64,000 nt of DNA. Origin: Leucobacter sp. wl10. GTDB taxonomy: Bacteria; Actinomycetota; Actinomycetes; Actinomycetales; Microbacteriaceae. A program made the position numbers and the translations under genes. The notes under the pieces are model-generated. The model did no database searches. It worked only from the letters and a program-made list of their open reading frames with translations, and was not told where the DNA came from. Positions 1 to 9,123 of the stretch are shown here, piece by piece (position 1 is the stretch's first letter; the number at the start of each line of letters is the position of its first letter). The DNA is taken from positions 62,001-126,000 of the forward strand of contig NZ_KZ983988.1 of assembly GCF_003569785.1 (NCBI RefSeq), in the 5' to 3' direction.

Positions 1-65
1 CCGTGATGCGGGAAGCGGCCGGGCGCTCGTCCCCTCGCACCCCCGCCCCTCAGGCCCCAGACCTC

Positions 66-126
66 ATCGAGGTGCGCCTTTTGGGGGCTGCGGTTCGGCG
101 GGAACCACAAGAAGGCGCACCTCGAT
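66..126. repeat. 15-bp inverted repeat, possible terminator of the phosphate-transport operon
   Basis: Arms 66-80 and 112-126 are perfect reverse complements of 15 bp (ATCGAGGTGCGCCTT and its complement). The 31-base loop contains a smaller GGTTC/GAACC pair. It lies just downstream of the minus-strand gene ending at 155, so a transcription terminator is the simplest reading, although no clear T-run follows. Nothing else is visible in bases 1-154. Confidence 0.4.
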
Positions 127-154
127 TCGAACGGGGCGATCGGCCGCCCTCGCG

Positions 155-454
155 TCACCAGAAGCGGAGGGTCGGGATGATGAGGACGATCCCCACCAGC
201 ACGACCAGCGCCGACAGACCGAAGCAGGCGTTGGCGGCGACGGTCGCCCAGCGGGGCCGGCCGGCGTCGTCGACGTCGTCGTCCTCGTCGTCGCGCGAGG
301 GTCCGTCGGGTTCGAAGGTGCCGTCTGCTCGGCGAACCCGCGGGGCGGGCGTCGCGAGGAAGCGGATCCCGAGCGAGTAGAGCATCACCACGAACACGGC
401 GGAGCAGAGAGCGGCGACGAAGACGATGAGAAACGCCACCCAATCGATGTTCAT
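155..454 (-). CDS. small two-helix membrane protein, partner of the phosphate transporter
   Basis: This 99-residue protein has a hydrophobic segment at about residues 5-28, an acidic, hydrophilic middle (a run of Asp/Glu around residues 53-63), and a second hydrophobic segment at about 73-95. It is therefore likely a two-pass membrane protein with the acidic loop on one side. Its ATG overlaps the stop of the upstream PiT transporter as ATGA, so the two are almost certainly co-transcribed and translationally coupled. I do not recognise a named family. Small membrane proteins often sit beside PiT permeases in actinobacteria, but a role in phosphate uptake is inferred from position only. Confidence 0.75.
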   Translation of the reverse strand: MNIDWVAFLIVFVAALCSAVFVVMLYSLGIRFLATPAPRVRRADGTFEPDGPSRDDEDDDVDDAGRPRWATVAANACFGLSALVVLVGIVLIIPTLRFW

Positions 455-1767
455 CGCCCCTCCCCCTTCCCGGTCTCGGTCGTCTCACCGGCAGCCGCCG
501 CGCGGGCGGCCCGCTCGACCTCGCGCGCGGCGAGGTCGTCGCGCACGGCCGACTGCGCCACCGGGGTGAGGCGCGGAACGGTGCCGGTCTTGGTCTTGAC
601 GGGCTTCACCTTGCCCTTGCGGATGCGCACGGCGTAGCCGGACTCCGCCACGTCGGGCACGGGGATCGCGTTGGAGTGATCGACCCGGTTGTGCCGGGAG
701 CGCCAGAAGATGAAGAGGATGAACCCGAAGCCGAGCACCGTATCGATGGCGATGCCGACGGGCCCGAGCTGCGCGATGAGCGCGGCCAGCGCACCCACGA
801 CGCCCGAGGCGGGCAGCGTGAAGAGCCAGCCGAGGCCGATGCGCCCGACGGTGCGCCAGCGCACGCTCGAGCCGCGGCGCCCGAGACCCGAGCCGATCAC
901 GGAGCCGGAGGCCACCTGCGTCGTGGAGAGCGCGAAGCCGAGGTTGCTGGAGGCGAGGATCGTGGCCGCCGTGCTGGTCTCGGCGGCGAAGCCCTGAGCT
1001 GGCTTGACCTGGGTGAGACCCGCGCCGAGCGTGCGGATGATGCGCCAGCCGCCCGAGTAGGTGCCGAGCGCGATGGCGAAGGCGCACGTGGCGATCACCC
1101 AGAAACGCGGCCCGGTTCCCGGTTCCTGCAGGTTCGCGGCGACGAGGGCGAGCGTGATCACTCCCATCGTCTTCTGCGCGTCGTTGGTGCCGTGGGCCAG
1201 TGCGATCAGCGAGGAGGAGGCGATCTGGGCGTGGCGGAAGCGCCCGCGGCCGTCCTTCCTGCCGTCGTGACGGCGCGTGATCGCATAGGCGACGCGCGTG
1301 GCGGTGAAAGCGACGATGCCCGCGGTCAGCGGAGCGGCGAGCATCGGGATGAGGATCTTGGAGAGGAGCACGCCCCCGTTGATCGCGGCGAAGCCGGCGC
1401 CGACGGTGGCCGCGCCGATGAGGCCCCCGAAGAGCGCGTGCGACGAGCTGGAGGGCAGGCCGTAGAGCCAGGTCAGCAGGTTCCAGACGATGGCACCGAT
1501 GAGCCCCGCGAAGATCATCTCCGGGGTGATGAGCACCCCGCCGTCGCCCTCGTTGATGAGCCCGCCCGAGATCGTCTTGGCCACCTCGGTCGAGAGGAAC
1601 GCGCCGACGAGGTTGAGGATCGCGGCGAGCAGCACCGCGATCCTCGGCTTCATGGCACCGGTGGCGATGGGGGTGGCCATCGCGTTGGCGGTGTCGTGGA
1701 AGCCGTTGGTGAAGTCGAAGAACAGTGCCAGTGCGATGACCAGCAGCACGATGAGAGTGAGTTCCAC
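451..1767 (-). CDS. pit: inorganic phosphate transporter, PiT family
   Basis: This 438-residue polytopic membrane protein belongs to the PiT family, low-affinity symporters that import metal-phosphate complexes with protons or sodium. The family signature GFHDTANAMA lies at residues 22-31 and the second inverted-repeat signature, HGTNDAQKTMG, near residue 190. About ten hydrophobic helices flank a central hydrophilic loop, and the C-terminal tail (about 365-438) is charged and Ala/Glu-rich. The start is GTG (1767). The upstream region carries 11-bp-spaced GTTCA repeats resembling a PhoP/PhoB box, so expression may respond to phosphate starvation. The next gene overlaps its stop by ATGA. Confidence 0.95.
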   Translation of the reverse strand: MELTLIVLLVIALALFFDFTNGFHDTANAMATPIATGAMKPRIAVLLAAILNLVGAFLSTEVAKTISGGLINEGDGGVLITPEMIFAGLIGAIVWNLLTWLYGLPSSSSHALFGGLIGAATVGAGFAAINGGVLLSKILIPMLAAPLTAGIVAFTATRVAYAITRRHDGRKDGRGRFRHAQIASSSLIALAHGTNDAQKTMGVITLALVAANLQEPGTGPRFWVIATCAFAIALGTYSGGWRIIRTLGAGLTQVKPAQGFAAETSTAATILASSNLGFALSTTQVASGSVIGSGLGRRGSSVRWRTVGRIGLGWLFTLPASGVVGALAALIAQLGPVGIAIDTVLGFGFILFIFWRSRHNRVDHSNAIPVPDVAESGYAVRIRKGKVKPVKTKTGTVPRLTPVAQSAVRDDLAAREVERAARAAAAGETTETGKGEGR

Positions 1768-1911
1768 CGGCGTCTTTCGTTCGGGATCGGGGGTGCTGGG
1801 AACACCCGCGAAGTCACTTCCCGTTCACCGAGTACCGGCGGCCTGGAACGGCCTCGCGCGCGCCGTACATCATGGTTTCACCTCGATTACGGCAGGTCAA
1901 GCCGGATGCCG

Positions 1912-1940
1912 GTTCACCGTTCGTTCACTCATCGTTCGAA
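1912..1940. promoter_or_regulatory. PHO-box-like direct repeats upstream of the PiT transporter
   Basis: Three GTTC-starting units lie at exactly 11-bp spacing: GTTCACC at 1912, GTTCACT at 1923 and GTTCGAA at 1934. A further GTTCATC lies at 1951. Direct 11-bp repeats of a GTTCACC-like unit are the known layout of PhoP boxes in Streptomyces and related actinobacteria. The only gene start nearby is the phosphate transporter (1767, minus strand), about 145 bp away, which makes PhoR/PhoP control a sensible inference. Confidence 0.6.
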
Positions 1941-2044
1941 ATTACCGCCAGTTCATCATGAATCGCGTCGCGTCACCCGCTCAGGTTGCGAAGGAAACTC
2001 CTCCCAGGGAGCGGGTTGAATGCGGGATCGTACCTAGCGGATCG

Positions 2045-3679
2045 TTACACCGTTCGAGGACCGGCCATGCCAGCCGATTCCAGCAGCTGCCAGGTGTAAG
2101 GGTCTTGAGGGCGCTGGAAGATGGCGGGCGTATCGGCCCACTCGACGATCCTTCCCCCGCGCATCACATAGACGATGTCGGCGAACTCTCGCACCACTGC
2201 GAGGTCGTGCGTGATGAAGAGGTAGCTCAAACCTTTCTGCTGCTGAAGCTCGCGCAGCAGATCGAGCACCTGTCTTTGGACGACCACGTCGAGCGCCGAT
2301 ACAGGTTCATCGCACACCAGCAGTTCAGGCTCCATTGACATCGCTCTGGCGATGGCGACCCGCTGCCGCTGACCGCCGGAGAGCTCGGACGGGTGCCGCG
2401 ATGCCAGCTCGGGTTTCAGCCCGACCTGTTCGAGCAGCCGGTCGACTCGGCCGTCACGTTCCGTGCGGGTCCCGATCCGGTGATGATCCAGCCCTTCTCG
2501 CACGATGGAGCGCACGGTCATCATCGGATTGAGAGACGCATACGGATCCTGGAACACAGGCTGCACGCGCTTGCGGAAGTCGGCGATCTGCGTCCGGTCC
2601 ATCTCCATGATGTCGACGCCGTCGAAGTGCAGGCTGCCGCTGCTCGGCTCCTCAAGCTTCAACATGAGTCGTGAGACGGTCGTCTTGCCCGAGCCGGACT
2701 CACCGACGAGAGCGACGGTGCTCCCCCTCGGCACGCTGAGGCTGACGTCCGTGTTGGCGAGCACGGGCTCGTCGCGCCGCCGCCGCCGGTAAATCTTGCT
2801 CACCGCGTCGATCTCGACGATGCGATCTTCGGGATCGAACCGAGGGGCTTTGAACGTCGAGCTGCCGATCCGCGCCCGCACGCCCGGGTCGGCGGCCACG
2901 AGTTGCCGTGAATAGGGGTGCTCGGGCGACGAGAGGATCCGGGCCGCCTCACCGGTCTCAACGACTCGTCCATGCTGCATGACGATGACACGGTCAGCTC
3001 GCTCGGCGGCAAGGCCCAGGTCGTGGGTGATGAGCAGCACAGCCATGCCCGCGGCGCGCGAGATCTCGGCGATCTGGTCGAGGATCCGGGCTGAGACGGT
3101 CACGTCGAGCGCGCTCGTCGGCTCGTCGGCGATGAGCAGCTGCGGATCGCACGCGGTGCCAATCGCGATGAGCACCCGCTGGCGGAGACCGCCCGAGAGC
3201 TGGTGCGGGTACTGGTACAACCGCGTGCGGGGGTCTGAGACGCCCGCACGCTCGAGCAGCCGACAGCACTCTTTCTCGAGGTTCCGCCTGGTCGCTCTGC
3301 GGTGGCGCAGCAGCACCTCTCCGACTTGATCTCCGATCCGCCTCATCGGGTTGAGATTGGACATCGGATCCTGGGGTACGAGCCCGATACGGCTGCCCCG
3401 CACCTCGGTCCAGCGCTTGGCGCTTGCCCCGAGCATCTCCTCGCCGTCGAACTCTATCGACCCGCTCGTGACCGTGCCGTTCCCCGCCAGCAGCCCGAGC
3501 ACGGTCATGGCGAGGGTCGTCTTCCCCGAGCCGGACTCCCCGACAATCGCGACGACCTCTCCCCTGCGCACCTCGAAGGCGGCATCCAGCACGGCCGGAG
3601 CCGACCGGCCCTTGCGGGAGAAGCTGACGCCGAGGTTCCGCACGCTGAGCAGCGGAGCGGATGGGGCGTTGGAGATCAT
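2045..3679 (-). CDS. peptide-type ABC importer, fused double ATP-binding protein (DppD-DppF type)
   Basis: This 544-residue protein has two complete ABC ATPase halves in tandem and powers the importer formed with the two permeases upstream. Half 1 has a Walker A GESGSGKTT at 47-55, an LSGG signature and a Walker B ending IADEPTSALD. Half 2 has a second Walker A near 320, LSGGQRQR, and CDEPVSALD. Both halves end in oligopeptide-type C-terminal regions. In most Dpp/Opp systems these are two genes (D and F); the fused form is common in actinobacteria. I chose the ATG at 3679 because it overlaps the permease stop as ATGA and the ABC homology begins about ten residues in. The frame stays open upstream but reads low-complexity antisense-like sequence. 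Confidence 0.93.
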   Translation of the reverse strand: MISNAPSAPLLSVRNLGVSFSRKGRSAPAVLDAAFEVRRGEVVAIVGESGSGKTTLAMTVLGLLAGNGTVTSGSIEFDGEEMLGASAKRWTEVRGSRIGLVPQDPMSNLNPMRRIGDQVGEVLLRHRRATRRNLEKECCRLLERAGVSDPRTRLYQYPHQLSGGLRQRVLIAIGTACDPQLLIADEPTSALDVTVSARILDQIAEISRAAGMAVLLITHDLGLAAERADRVIVMQHGRVVETGEAARILSSPEHPYSRQLVAADPGVRARIGSSTFKAPRFDPEDRIVEIDAVSKIYRRRRRDEPVLANTDVSLSVPRGSTVALVGESGSGKTTVSRLMLKLEEPSSGSLHFDGVDIMEMDRTQIADFRKRVQPVFQDPYASLNPMMTVRSIVREGLDHHRIGTRTERDGRVDRLLEQVGLKPELASRHPSELSGGQRQRVAIARAMSMEPELLVCDEPVSALDVVVQRQVLDLLRELQQQKGLSYLFITHDLAVVREFADIVYVMRGGRIVEWADTPAIFQRPQDPYTWQLLESAGMAGPRTV

Positions 3680-4629
3680 GCGTCCACCTTGACTTTCGGA
3701 TTGAGCACCGCGTACAGCACATCGACGAAGAAGTTGATGAACACGAAGATGACAGCGATGAAGAGGATCCCGCCTTGCAGCAGAGCCATGTCGCGGTTCG
3801 TTATCGCCGAGGCCATCGCGAACCCGATACCCGGCCAGGAGAACACGGTCTCTGTGAGCACTGCGCCGCTGAGCTGGAATCCCGCTTGCAGGCCGATGAC
3901 CGTGATAACGGCGGGTAGCGCGTTCGGCAGCGCGTGCCCGTACACGACCTGCCGCGGTGCGAGTCCGCGGGCCACCGCCGAGCGCACGTAGTCGCTGGAC
4001 ATCACTCCGAGCATCGAAGTGCGGGTCATGCGAGTGATCACGGCGAGCGACCACGCGGCGAGCGTGAGGATCGGCAGGATCGCGTGCTGCAGCACGTCCG
4101 CAAATCCGCCCCCGCCGATGAGGGACTGCATGCCGCTAACAGGAAACCAGCCAAGAGTGAGGCTGAAGAGCATGATGAGCAGCATGCCCAGCCAGAACGA
4201 CGGCATACTCGTCAGCAAGAGCACGCTCACCGTGACCGAGCGATCGCGGAAGCTGTTGGGCTTTCGCGAGGCCCAGACGCCCGCGACGACACCGACGACC
4301 GAGGCGAGAACAACCGCCGGCACCGCGATGATAGCCGTGTTCCCGAGTCGCTCGACGAGCACTCCTAGCACGGGGGCGTTGTAGGTCGACGAGCGACCGA
4401 GATCGCCCCGCAGCAAACCCCAGAGATAGGTGAGATATTGCACGAAGATGTTCTGGTTCAGCCCGAGTTCGTCACGCAGGGCCGCACGATCATCCTCACT
4501 CGCCATGCCGCCGAGCAGCACGTCCACCGCGTCTCCCGGGATGATCTGCCGGAGCAGGAAGACCGCGAGCGTGACACCGAGCAACACCGGGACCAGCTGT
4601 GCCAGCCGTTTGAGAATGAAGCGTGTCAT
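3676..4629 (-). CDS. peptide-type ABC importer permease, DppB type
   Basis: This 317-residue permease of the DppB/OppB family has an N-terminal helix, a long periplasm-facing loop and five further helices. The cytoplasmic EAA-like loop (RSAVARGLAPRQVVYGHALPN) lies near residues 215-236 and contacts the ATPase. Its length is normal for the family. It overlaps both neighbours by ATGA, placing it firmly in the importer operon. The substrate is not deducible from the permease; the operon suggests a dipeptide or another small peptide-like compound processed by the co-encoded enzymes. Confidence 0.93.
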   Translation of the reverse strand: MTRFILKRLAQLVPVLLGVTLAVFLLRQIIPGDAVDVLLGGMASEDDRAALRDELGLNQNIFVQYLTYLWGLLRGDLGRSSTYNAPVLGVLVERLGNTAIIAVPAVVLASVVGVVAGVWASRKPNSFRDRSVTVSVLLLTSMPSFWLGMLLIMLFSLTLGWFPVSGMQSLIGGGGFADVLQHAILPILTLAAWSLAVITRMTRTSMLGVMSSDYVRSAVARGLAPRQVVYGHALPNALPAVITVIGLQAGFQLSGAVLTETVFSWPGIGFAMASAITNRDMALLQGGILFIAVIFVFINFFVDVLYAVLNPKVKVDA

Positions 4630-5555
4630 TTGAGACCTCCGAGCGTGCGCACCGCGCTGATGCGGGTTCGAGGATCGAACTTGTCTCGCAGGGCATCGCC
4701 CGCGAGATTGAAGCCTACTGCGAGGATCACTATGGCGATGCCCGACAGCGTTGCGACATGAGGCGAGGTCACCATAACGGCCTTTCCGCCGCTCAGCATT
4801 CCGCCCCAGTCGGCCGTGGGCGGTTTGGCTCCGAGTCCCAGGAAGCTGAGGCTCGCGGCGAGGATCACGTTGTTCCCCGTCTGGAGCGACGCCATGACGA
4901 TCATGGGGTTCAGCACGTTCGGGGCGATATGACGCAGCACGATACTGCCTCGTCCGAGCCCAAGCGTGACGGCAGATTCGATATAGGGTTCCTCGCGCAC
5001 GGCAAGCACCGCTCCCCGTACCACGCGACCGGTCTCCGGAATGGTGACGACCACCATAGCCACGATCATCGAGCCGGTTCCCGCGCCGAGAGCGGCACCG
5101 ATGCCAAGAGCGAGGAGGATGCCGGGAAACGAGAACATGATGTCGAAGATGCGCATCACGAGCGCGTCGAGCCAGCCCCCGATGTAGCCGGACAGCAGAC
5201 CAATGACACCGCCGATGACCGCCGAGAGCACCGTCGGCACCACCGCCACGAAAAGCGCGAATCGGCCTCCGTAGATGAGACGGCTCAGCATGTCGCGCCC
5301 GAGTTCATCGGTGCCGAGCAGGTGCCCCTCTGTCAACGGTGGCAGCAACTTCTGCAGCGGATCGGCCGCGGCTGGATCGTAAGGGGCGATCCACTGAGCC
5401 CCGACCGCAAGAAGGGAGACCGCGGCGAGGATGGCAAACCCGACCCAGTTGCCCCACCCCACTCCCCTGCCGCGCGGGCGGCCACCCCCGTCACGGCGTC
5501 GCGCCAACGCCCGGAAAGGCCCGGTCGGCGGCGCCGAGGTGCCTTGTGCGCTCAT
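4626..5555 (-). CDS. peptide-type ABC importer permease, DppC type
   Basis: This 309-residue permease of the DppC/OppC family is the second membrane subunit of the importer. A basic, Gly/Pro-rich N-terminus (about 1-30) precedes the first helix. The conserved segment around GTDELGRDMLSRLIYGGR lies near residue 98, and the EAA-like loop (ESAVTLGLGRGSIVLRHIAPN) near residue 195. The ATG at 5555 is preceded by a GGGAG ribosome-binding site. The stop overlaps the next permease start as ATGA. Confidence 0.93.
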   Translation of the reverse strand: MSAQGTSAPPTGPFRALARRRDGGGRPRGRGVGWGNWVGFAILAAVSLLAVGAQWIAPYDPAAADPLQKLLPPLTEGHLLGTDELGRDMLSRLIYGGRFALFVAVVPTVLSAVIGGVIGLLSGYIGGWLDALVMRIFDIMFSFPGILLALGIGAALGAGTGSMIVAMVVVTIPETGRVVRGAVLAVREEPYIESAVTLGLGRGSIVLRHIAPNVLNPMIVMASLQTGNNVILAASLSFLGLGAKPPTADWGGMLSGGKAVMVTSPHVATLSGIAIVILAVGFNLAGDALRDKFDPRTRISAVRTLGGLK

Positions 5556-5589
5556 GACGCGTCTCCCTTCTCCGGCCGTATCGGCGGGC

Positions 5590-6318
5590 TCAGGCTGCTG
5601 ACCAGAGGGCCCCGAGATCGGGGATCTGATCTGGAAGGCCGAGCGTACGGAACGCGTTCCAGAGCGTCGCCTGGTTGCTCGTGATCACCGGTGCTCCCGT
5701 ATCCATCTCGAGATACCGGAGCATGCCGAATGTGCGGTATGTGCCGCAGGAAATCAAAGTCGCATCGGCACCCCCGGACTTACGATATGCGGCACGACCG
5801 AGACGGTACGCGCTGTCGATGTCATGCAGACTCGCCTGGTACGGATCGGTCATCTCAAGGCCCTCGATAGACGTCACCCGAATTCCGTGATATTCCAGGT
5901 TCTCGGCGAGCACCTGGTTCACATCCTCCGTGTAGATCGTTGCGAGGGCCACGGTCTTCGCGCCGACCACCTGCAGGCCCTTGACTGTCGAGGCGTGCAT
6001 GGTGATCGCCGGGATCCCGACGGCTTCAAGGATCTGCCGGGTCACTCTGTCGTCGGCATCGGGACCCTCCAGGAAGGTCCCCGGTGCTCCGCATTGGACA
6101 ATGAGATCGACTTTCGAGGTCTCGAGCTGGCGCGATGCCTCCAGCACCTGCGACATCATGACCTGCAGTCCGTCCTTGTCGACGCGAGGCACGATCGTGC
6201 GTGCGTCGGCGTACGCCACGCCGGGCACCTGTACCGAGCGCCACTCCTCCGCCCCCTCGATCGCGGTAGCGGGACGGATCTGGCCTATCTTGGCTCGCCA
6301 TCCAAGCATCATTGTCAT
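5590..6318 (-). CDS. Asp/Glu racemase superfamily enzyme, maleate isomerase or arylmalonate decarboxylase like
   Basis: This 242-residue enzyme of the Asp/Glu/hydantoin racemase fold carries the two expected catalytic-type cysteines, in VQCGAPG (Cys76) and ISCGTYRT (Cys191). The N-terminal GWRAKIGQIRPA resembles the IG-x-x-x-P start of maleate cis-trans isomerases and arylmalonate decarboxylases. With both cysteines present, isomerase or racemase chemistry is more likely than the one-cysteine decarboxylase chemistry. It lies between the transporter permeases and the binding protein in a catabolic operon, so it probably acts on the imported compound or a breakdown product. The ATG at 6318 has AAAGGAG four bases upstream; ATG 6312 is an alternative with more usual spacing. 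Confidence 0.8.
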   Translation of the reverse strand: MTMMLGWRAKIGQIRPATAIEGAEEWRSVQVPGVAYADARTIVPRVDKDGLQVMMSQVLEASRQLETSKVDLIVQCGAPGTFLEGPDADDRVTRQILEAVGIPAITMHASTVKGLQVVGAKTVALATIYTEDVNQVLAENLEYHGIRVTSIEGLEMTDPYQASLHDIDSAYRLGRAAYRKSGGADATLISCGTYRTFGMLRYLEMDTGAPVITSNQATLWNAFRTLGLPDQIPDLGALWSAA

Positions 6319-6369
6319 CTTCTCCTTTGAATCTTCGTTTTCACTCGCTATAAGCCGGTCAGCGCACCA

Positions 6370-7989
6370 CTACTCGGACTTCTGCAATACCGAATAGTCG
6401 AAGTACACGCTTGGCGCTTCTACGGGCCCCAATACGTTGGCCGCGAATGCGCGCGGCAGGCGATCCTGGTAGAGGAACACCCAGGGGGCATCCTCATCGA
6501 TGATCTCCGCCGCCTGGCGATAGATCGCGTTGCGCGCGTCGTCGTTGAGCTCCGCTCGACCTTGCGCAAACACGTTTCCGAGTTCGACATTCTGGTACCA
6601 GCCCCGGTTCGTACCGGTCGGCGGGATGAGATCGGGGCTGAACATGTTCTCAAGCCAGTACGCGAGCTCCGAACCCGTCGTCCACCCGTTGAACGAACCA
6701 GCGATATCGTCGGCGTATCCGGCGGATTCTTCCGCCACCATCGCGGTGAATTCCATGAACTGCACATCGAGCTCGACACCGACCTTTGCGAAATCCTCCT
6801 GCACCAGTGACATCACATCGCGCGCCTGAGAGAATCCGGGGCCTTCGCTTGGCGCCATGATGCTGATCTGAAGCGGCATGTCCACACCCGCTTGCCGTAG
6901 GAGCGTCTTCGCCCGTTCGGGGTCGTAGGTGTACGTGTCGTTCACCGTGGGATCCCAAGCACGATTACCCGCAGGTATCGCTCCCGGGAGCGGCGAGGCC
7001 TGTCCATTCATGACCGCGGCGATACCTTCACGGTCGACCGCATAGTTCAGCGCTTGACGCACAAGCTTATTGTCCGTCCCCGCGGCGCGGGTGTTGAGAC
7101 GGATGAAGTAGGAGTTCGCCGGATCCGGATACTGGACGGTGACCGACTCGTCTCCCTTGAGCTGTGCGACCTGCGCCGATCCCGCGCTGAGAATGACATC
7201 GATCTGACGCGTCTGCAGCGCCGAGACCATGGTGTTCGCATCCGAGATCGAGGTGAAGAGGAGGCGCCGGGTCTTAGGCTCGCCTCGCCAGTAATCGGCG
7301 TTCCGTTCGAGCTGGATGTCTTCGCCCTGAACGATACCGTCGGTGGAATAGGGGCCCGTGCCGATCGGCGTCGCGGCGATCTGATCTTCATCTGCGGTCT
7401 GCAGCAGCTTGGGGCTGATGATGCCCATTCGGCGGTCGCTGAGCAAGCCCAGGAACTCGGGGAATGAGTTCGAGAGCGTGACAGTGAACTCACCGGTGCC
7501 CTTCACCGACGTGCTCGCGATCCACCTCGTGAGAAACTTCATGTTGGCCGCTGCCGTCTCCGAGTACACCGGCGAATCCGGGTCCAGAATGCGATCGAAG
7601 TTGAGCTTGACCGCCTCCGCCGTGAGCTCGGTTCCGTCGTGGAACGTCACGCCCCCGCGAATAGTGAAGTCATAGGTGAGCCCGTCCTCAGATACTTCCC
7701 AGCTCTCGGCGAGCGCGGGTGCGATCTTGGAGGCGCCCTTGGTAGCCTCGCTCAGATTCTCCCGCACCAGAGTGTCGTAGATGGCGTCGGAAACGCGCAG
7801 GCCGATAGTACCGGTGAGCCGTTGCGGGTCCAGGGGCGGCACCTCACCCTGTGCCGCCAGCACGATCGTCTCGGCTGCAGCGGCTCCGCTGCCGGCCGAG
7901 CCACCGCCGGCCGTGCATCCGCTCATCGCGAGTGGGACCGCGATCAGGCCTGCGAGCATCCATCTCGTCAGGCTTCTCCTCATAGTCAT
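6370..7989 (-). CDS. peptide/solute-binding lipoprotein of the ABC importer (SBP family 5)
   Basis: This 539-residue substrate-binding lipoprotein of extracellular solute-binding family 5 captures the ligand for the DppBC-type permease. The signal peptide has a basic N-terminus, a hydrophobic core and the lipobox LAMSGC with the lipidated cysteine at residue 25, followed by a Gly/Ser/Ala linker. Family features follow: PPLDPQRLTG near the start of the mature part, ESWEVSEDGLTYDFTIR near 90-110, and NYAVDREGIA near 315. The ATG at 7989 overlaps the LacI-gene stop (ATGA) and has AAGGAG upstream. The 51-base gap before the racemase-like gene contains that gene's ribosome-binding site. Confidence 0.93.
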   Translation of the reverse strand: MTMRRSLTRWMLAGLIAVPLAMSGCTAGGGSAGSGAAAAETIVLAAQGEVPPLDPQRLTGTIGLRVSDAIYDTLVRENLSEATKGASKIAPALAESWEVSEDGLTYDFTIRGGVTFHDGTELTAEAVKLNFDRILDPDSPVYSETAAANMKFLTRWIASTSVKGTGEFTVTLSNSFPEFLGLLSDRRMGIISPKLLQTADEDQIAATPIGTGPYSTDGIVQGEDIQLERNADYWRGEPKTRRLLFTSISDANTMVSALQTRQIDVILSAGSAQVAQLKGDESVTVQYPDPANSYFIRLNTRAAGTDNKLVRQALNYAVDREGIAAVMNGQASPLPGAIPAGNRAWDPTVNDTYTYDPERAKTLLRQAGVDMPLQISIMAPSEGPGFSQARDVMSLVQEDFAKVGVELDVQFMEFTAMVAEESAGYADDIAGSFNGWTTGSELAYWLENMFSPDLIPPTGTNRGWYQNVELGNVFAQGRAELNDDARNAIYRQAAEIIDEDAPWVFLYQDRLPRAFAANVLGPVEAPSVYFDYSVLQKSE

Positions 7990-9083
7990 GTTCGCTCCTT
8001 TGCGTGTGGGTATGGAGTGGTGCGGGAAGATTCAGGGTGCCGGGTGGATTCGCGGTGCACGATCCTGCGCTCCAGCACCGTGAGCGGGTCGTAGGCCTCG
8101 CCGTCGAGCTGCGCCCAGAGCGCCTCGATAGCGACGCGGGCCGCGTCAGCCGCCGAGCCGTCGACCGAGGAGAGCGTCGGCGTCACATAGTCGAGGAACT
8201 CGGTGTTACCGAAGCCCATCACCGCGACGTCCTCCGGGATGCGGTAGCCTGCCGTGAGCAGCGCCCGGGAGGCGCCGAGGGCGAGCTCGTCGTTGATGGC
8301 GAAGATCGCCTCCGGCAGTTCGCCGGCCTCGATCCGAGCAAGCACCTCGACGAGACCGGTCTGATAGCCCCGGTCGCCGATGCGCCAGACGAGTCCCTCG
8401 TCGGAGACGCCCACCTCTTGCATCGCGCGGCGGTAGCCGGCCAGGCGCTCCGAGGCGAGGTATGAGCCGCCGAGCCTGCCGAGGAACGCCACCGTTTCCG
8501 ATGACTCGAGCATCTCCTTCGTAGCCCGGTACGCCCATTCCTCGTCGGTGAACCGCACTGTCGGCCAGGTGGCGTCCTCGATGTGCTGGCCGATCACGAC
8601 CAGCGGGTGGGTCTCGTGCACGGAGCGGATCGCGTCGAACGTGGCCCGGTCCGTGAGCAGGTCGCCGGTCGCGAGCACGAGGCCCGTGGAAAGCTGGCGG
8701 CCATTCGTCTGCAGCATGCGCTGCAGCACGGCCGGGTCGTGCTGCAGATCCACCTGCATCATCGTGAAACCCCTTGCATCGATCTCAAGCTCCAGAGCTC
8801 GCATGAGCTTCGTGTACCAGGGCTGGCTGAGGCTCGCGGCGAGCACCGTGATCATGTTGCCGTGGCCGCGGCGCAACGCCGAGGCTGCCGGGTTCACGCT
8901 GAACTGCAGATGTTCCATCGCCGCGAGCACTCGCTCCCGGGTCGCCGCGCTCACGACCTCCGGCCGGTTGATCACCCGCGACACCGTTGCGATCGACACC
9001 CCGGCGGCCTTGGCGACCTCGGTCACACTGGATTCGTGCCCTCGACGCGCCCTCGGATTCAACGGAATTGCACCCTGCGACAT
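7986..9083 (-). CDS. LacI-family transcriptional regulator of the catabolic operon
   Basis: This 365-residue regulator has an N-terminal LacI helix-turn-helix (residues about 18-40, TEVAKAAGVSIATVSRVINRP), a hinge helix, and a periplasmic-binding-protein-like ligand domain. It sits inside the operon it probably controls. Operator-like repeats with the LacI-type CG-centred sequence lie upstream of the first gene, at 13596-13631. I chose ATG 9083 because AGAGGAA then sits at normal spacing; ATG 9089 is two codons upstream but too close to that site. The inducer is probably the transported compound or a metabolite of it; this is inference. Confidence 0.92.
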   Translation of the reverse strand: MSQGAIPLNPRARRGHESSVTEVAKAAGVSIATVSRVINRPEVVSAATRERVLAAMEHLQFSVNPAASALRRGHGNMITVLAASLSQPWYTKLMRALELEIDARGFTMMQVDLQHDPAVLQRMLQTNGRQLSTGLVLATGDLLTDRATFDAIRSVHETHPLVVIGQHIEDATWPTVRFTDEEWAYRATKEMLESSETVAFLGRLGGSYLASERLAGYRRAMQEVGVSDEGLVWRIGDRGYQTGLVEVLARIEAGELPEAIFAINDELALGASRALLTAGYRIPEDVAVMGFGNTEFLDYVTPTLSSVDGSAADAARVAIEALWAQLDGEAYDPLTVLERRIVHRESTRHPESSRTTPYPHAKERT

Positions 9084-9123
9084 GATCATTTCCTCTCAGG
9101 AATTTCAGTAAAGAGCCATAACT

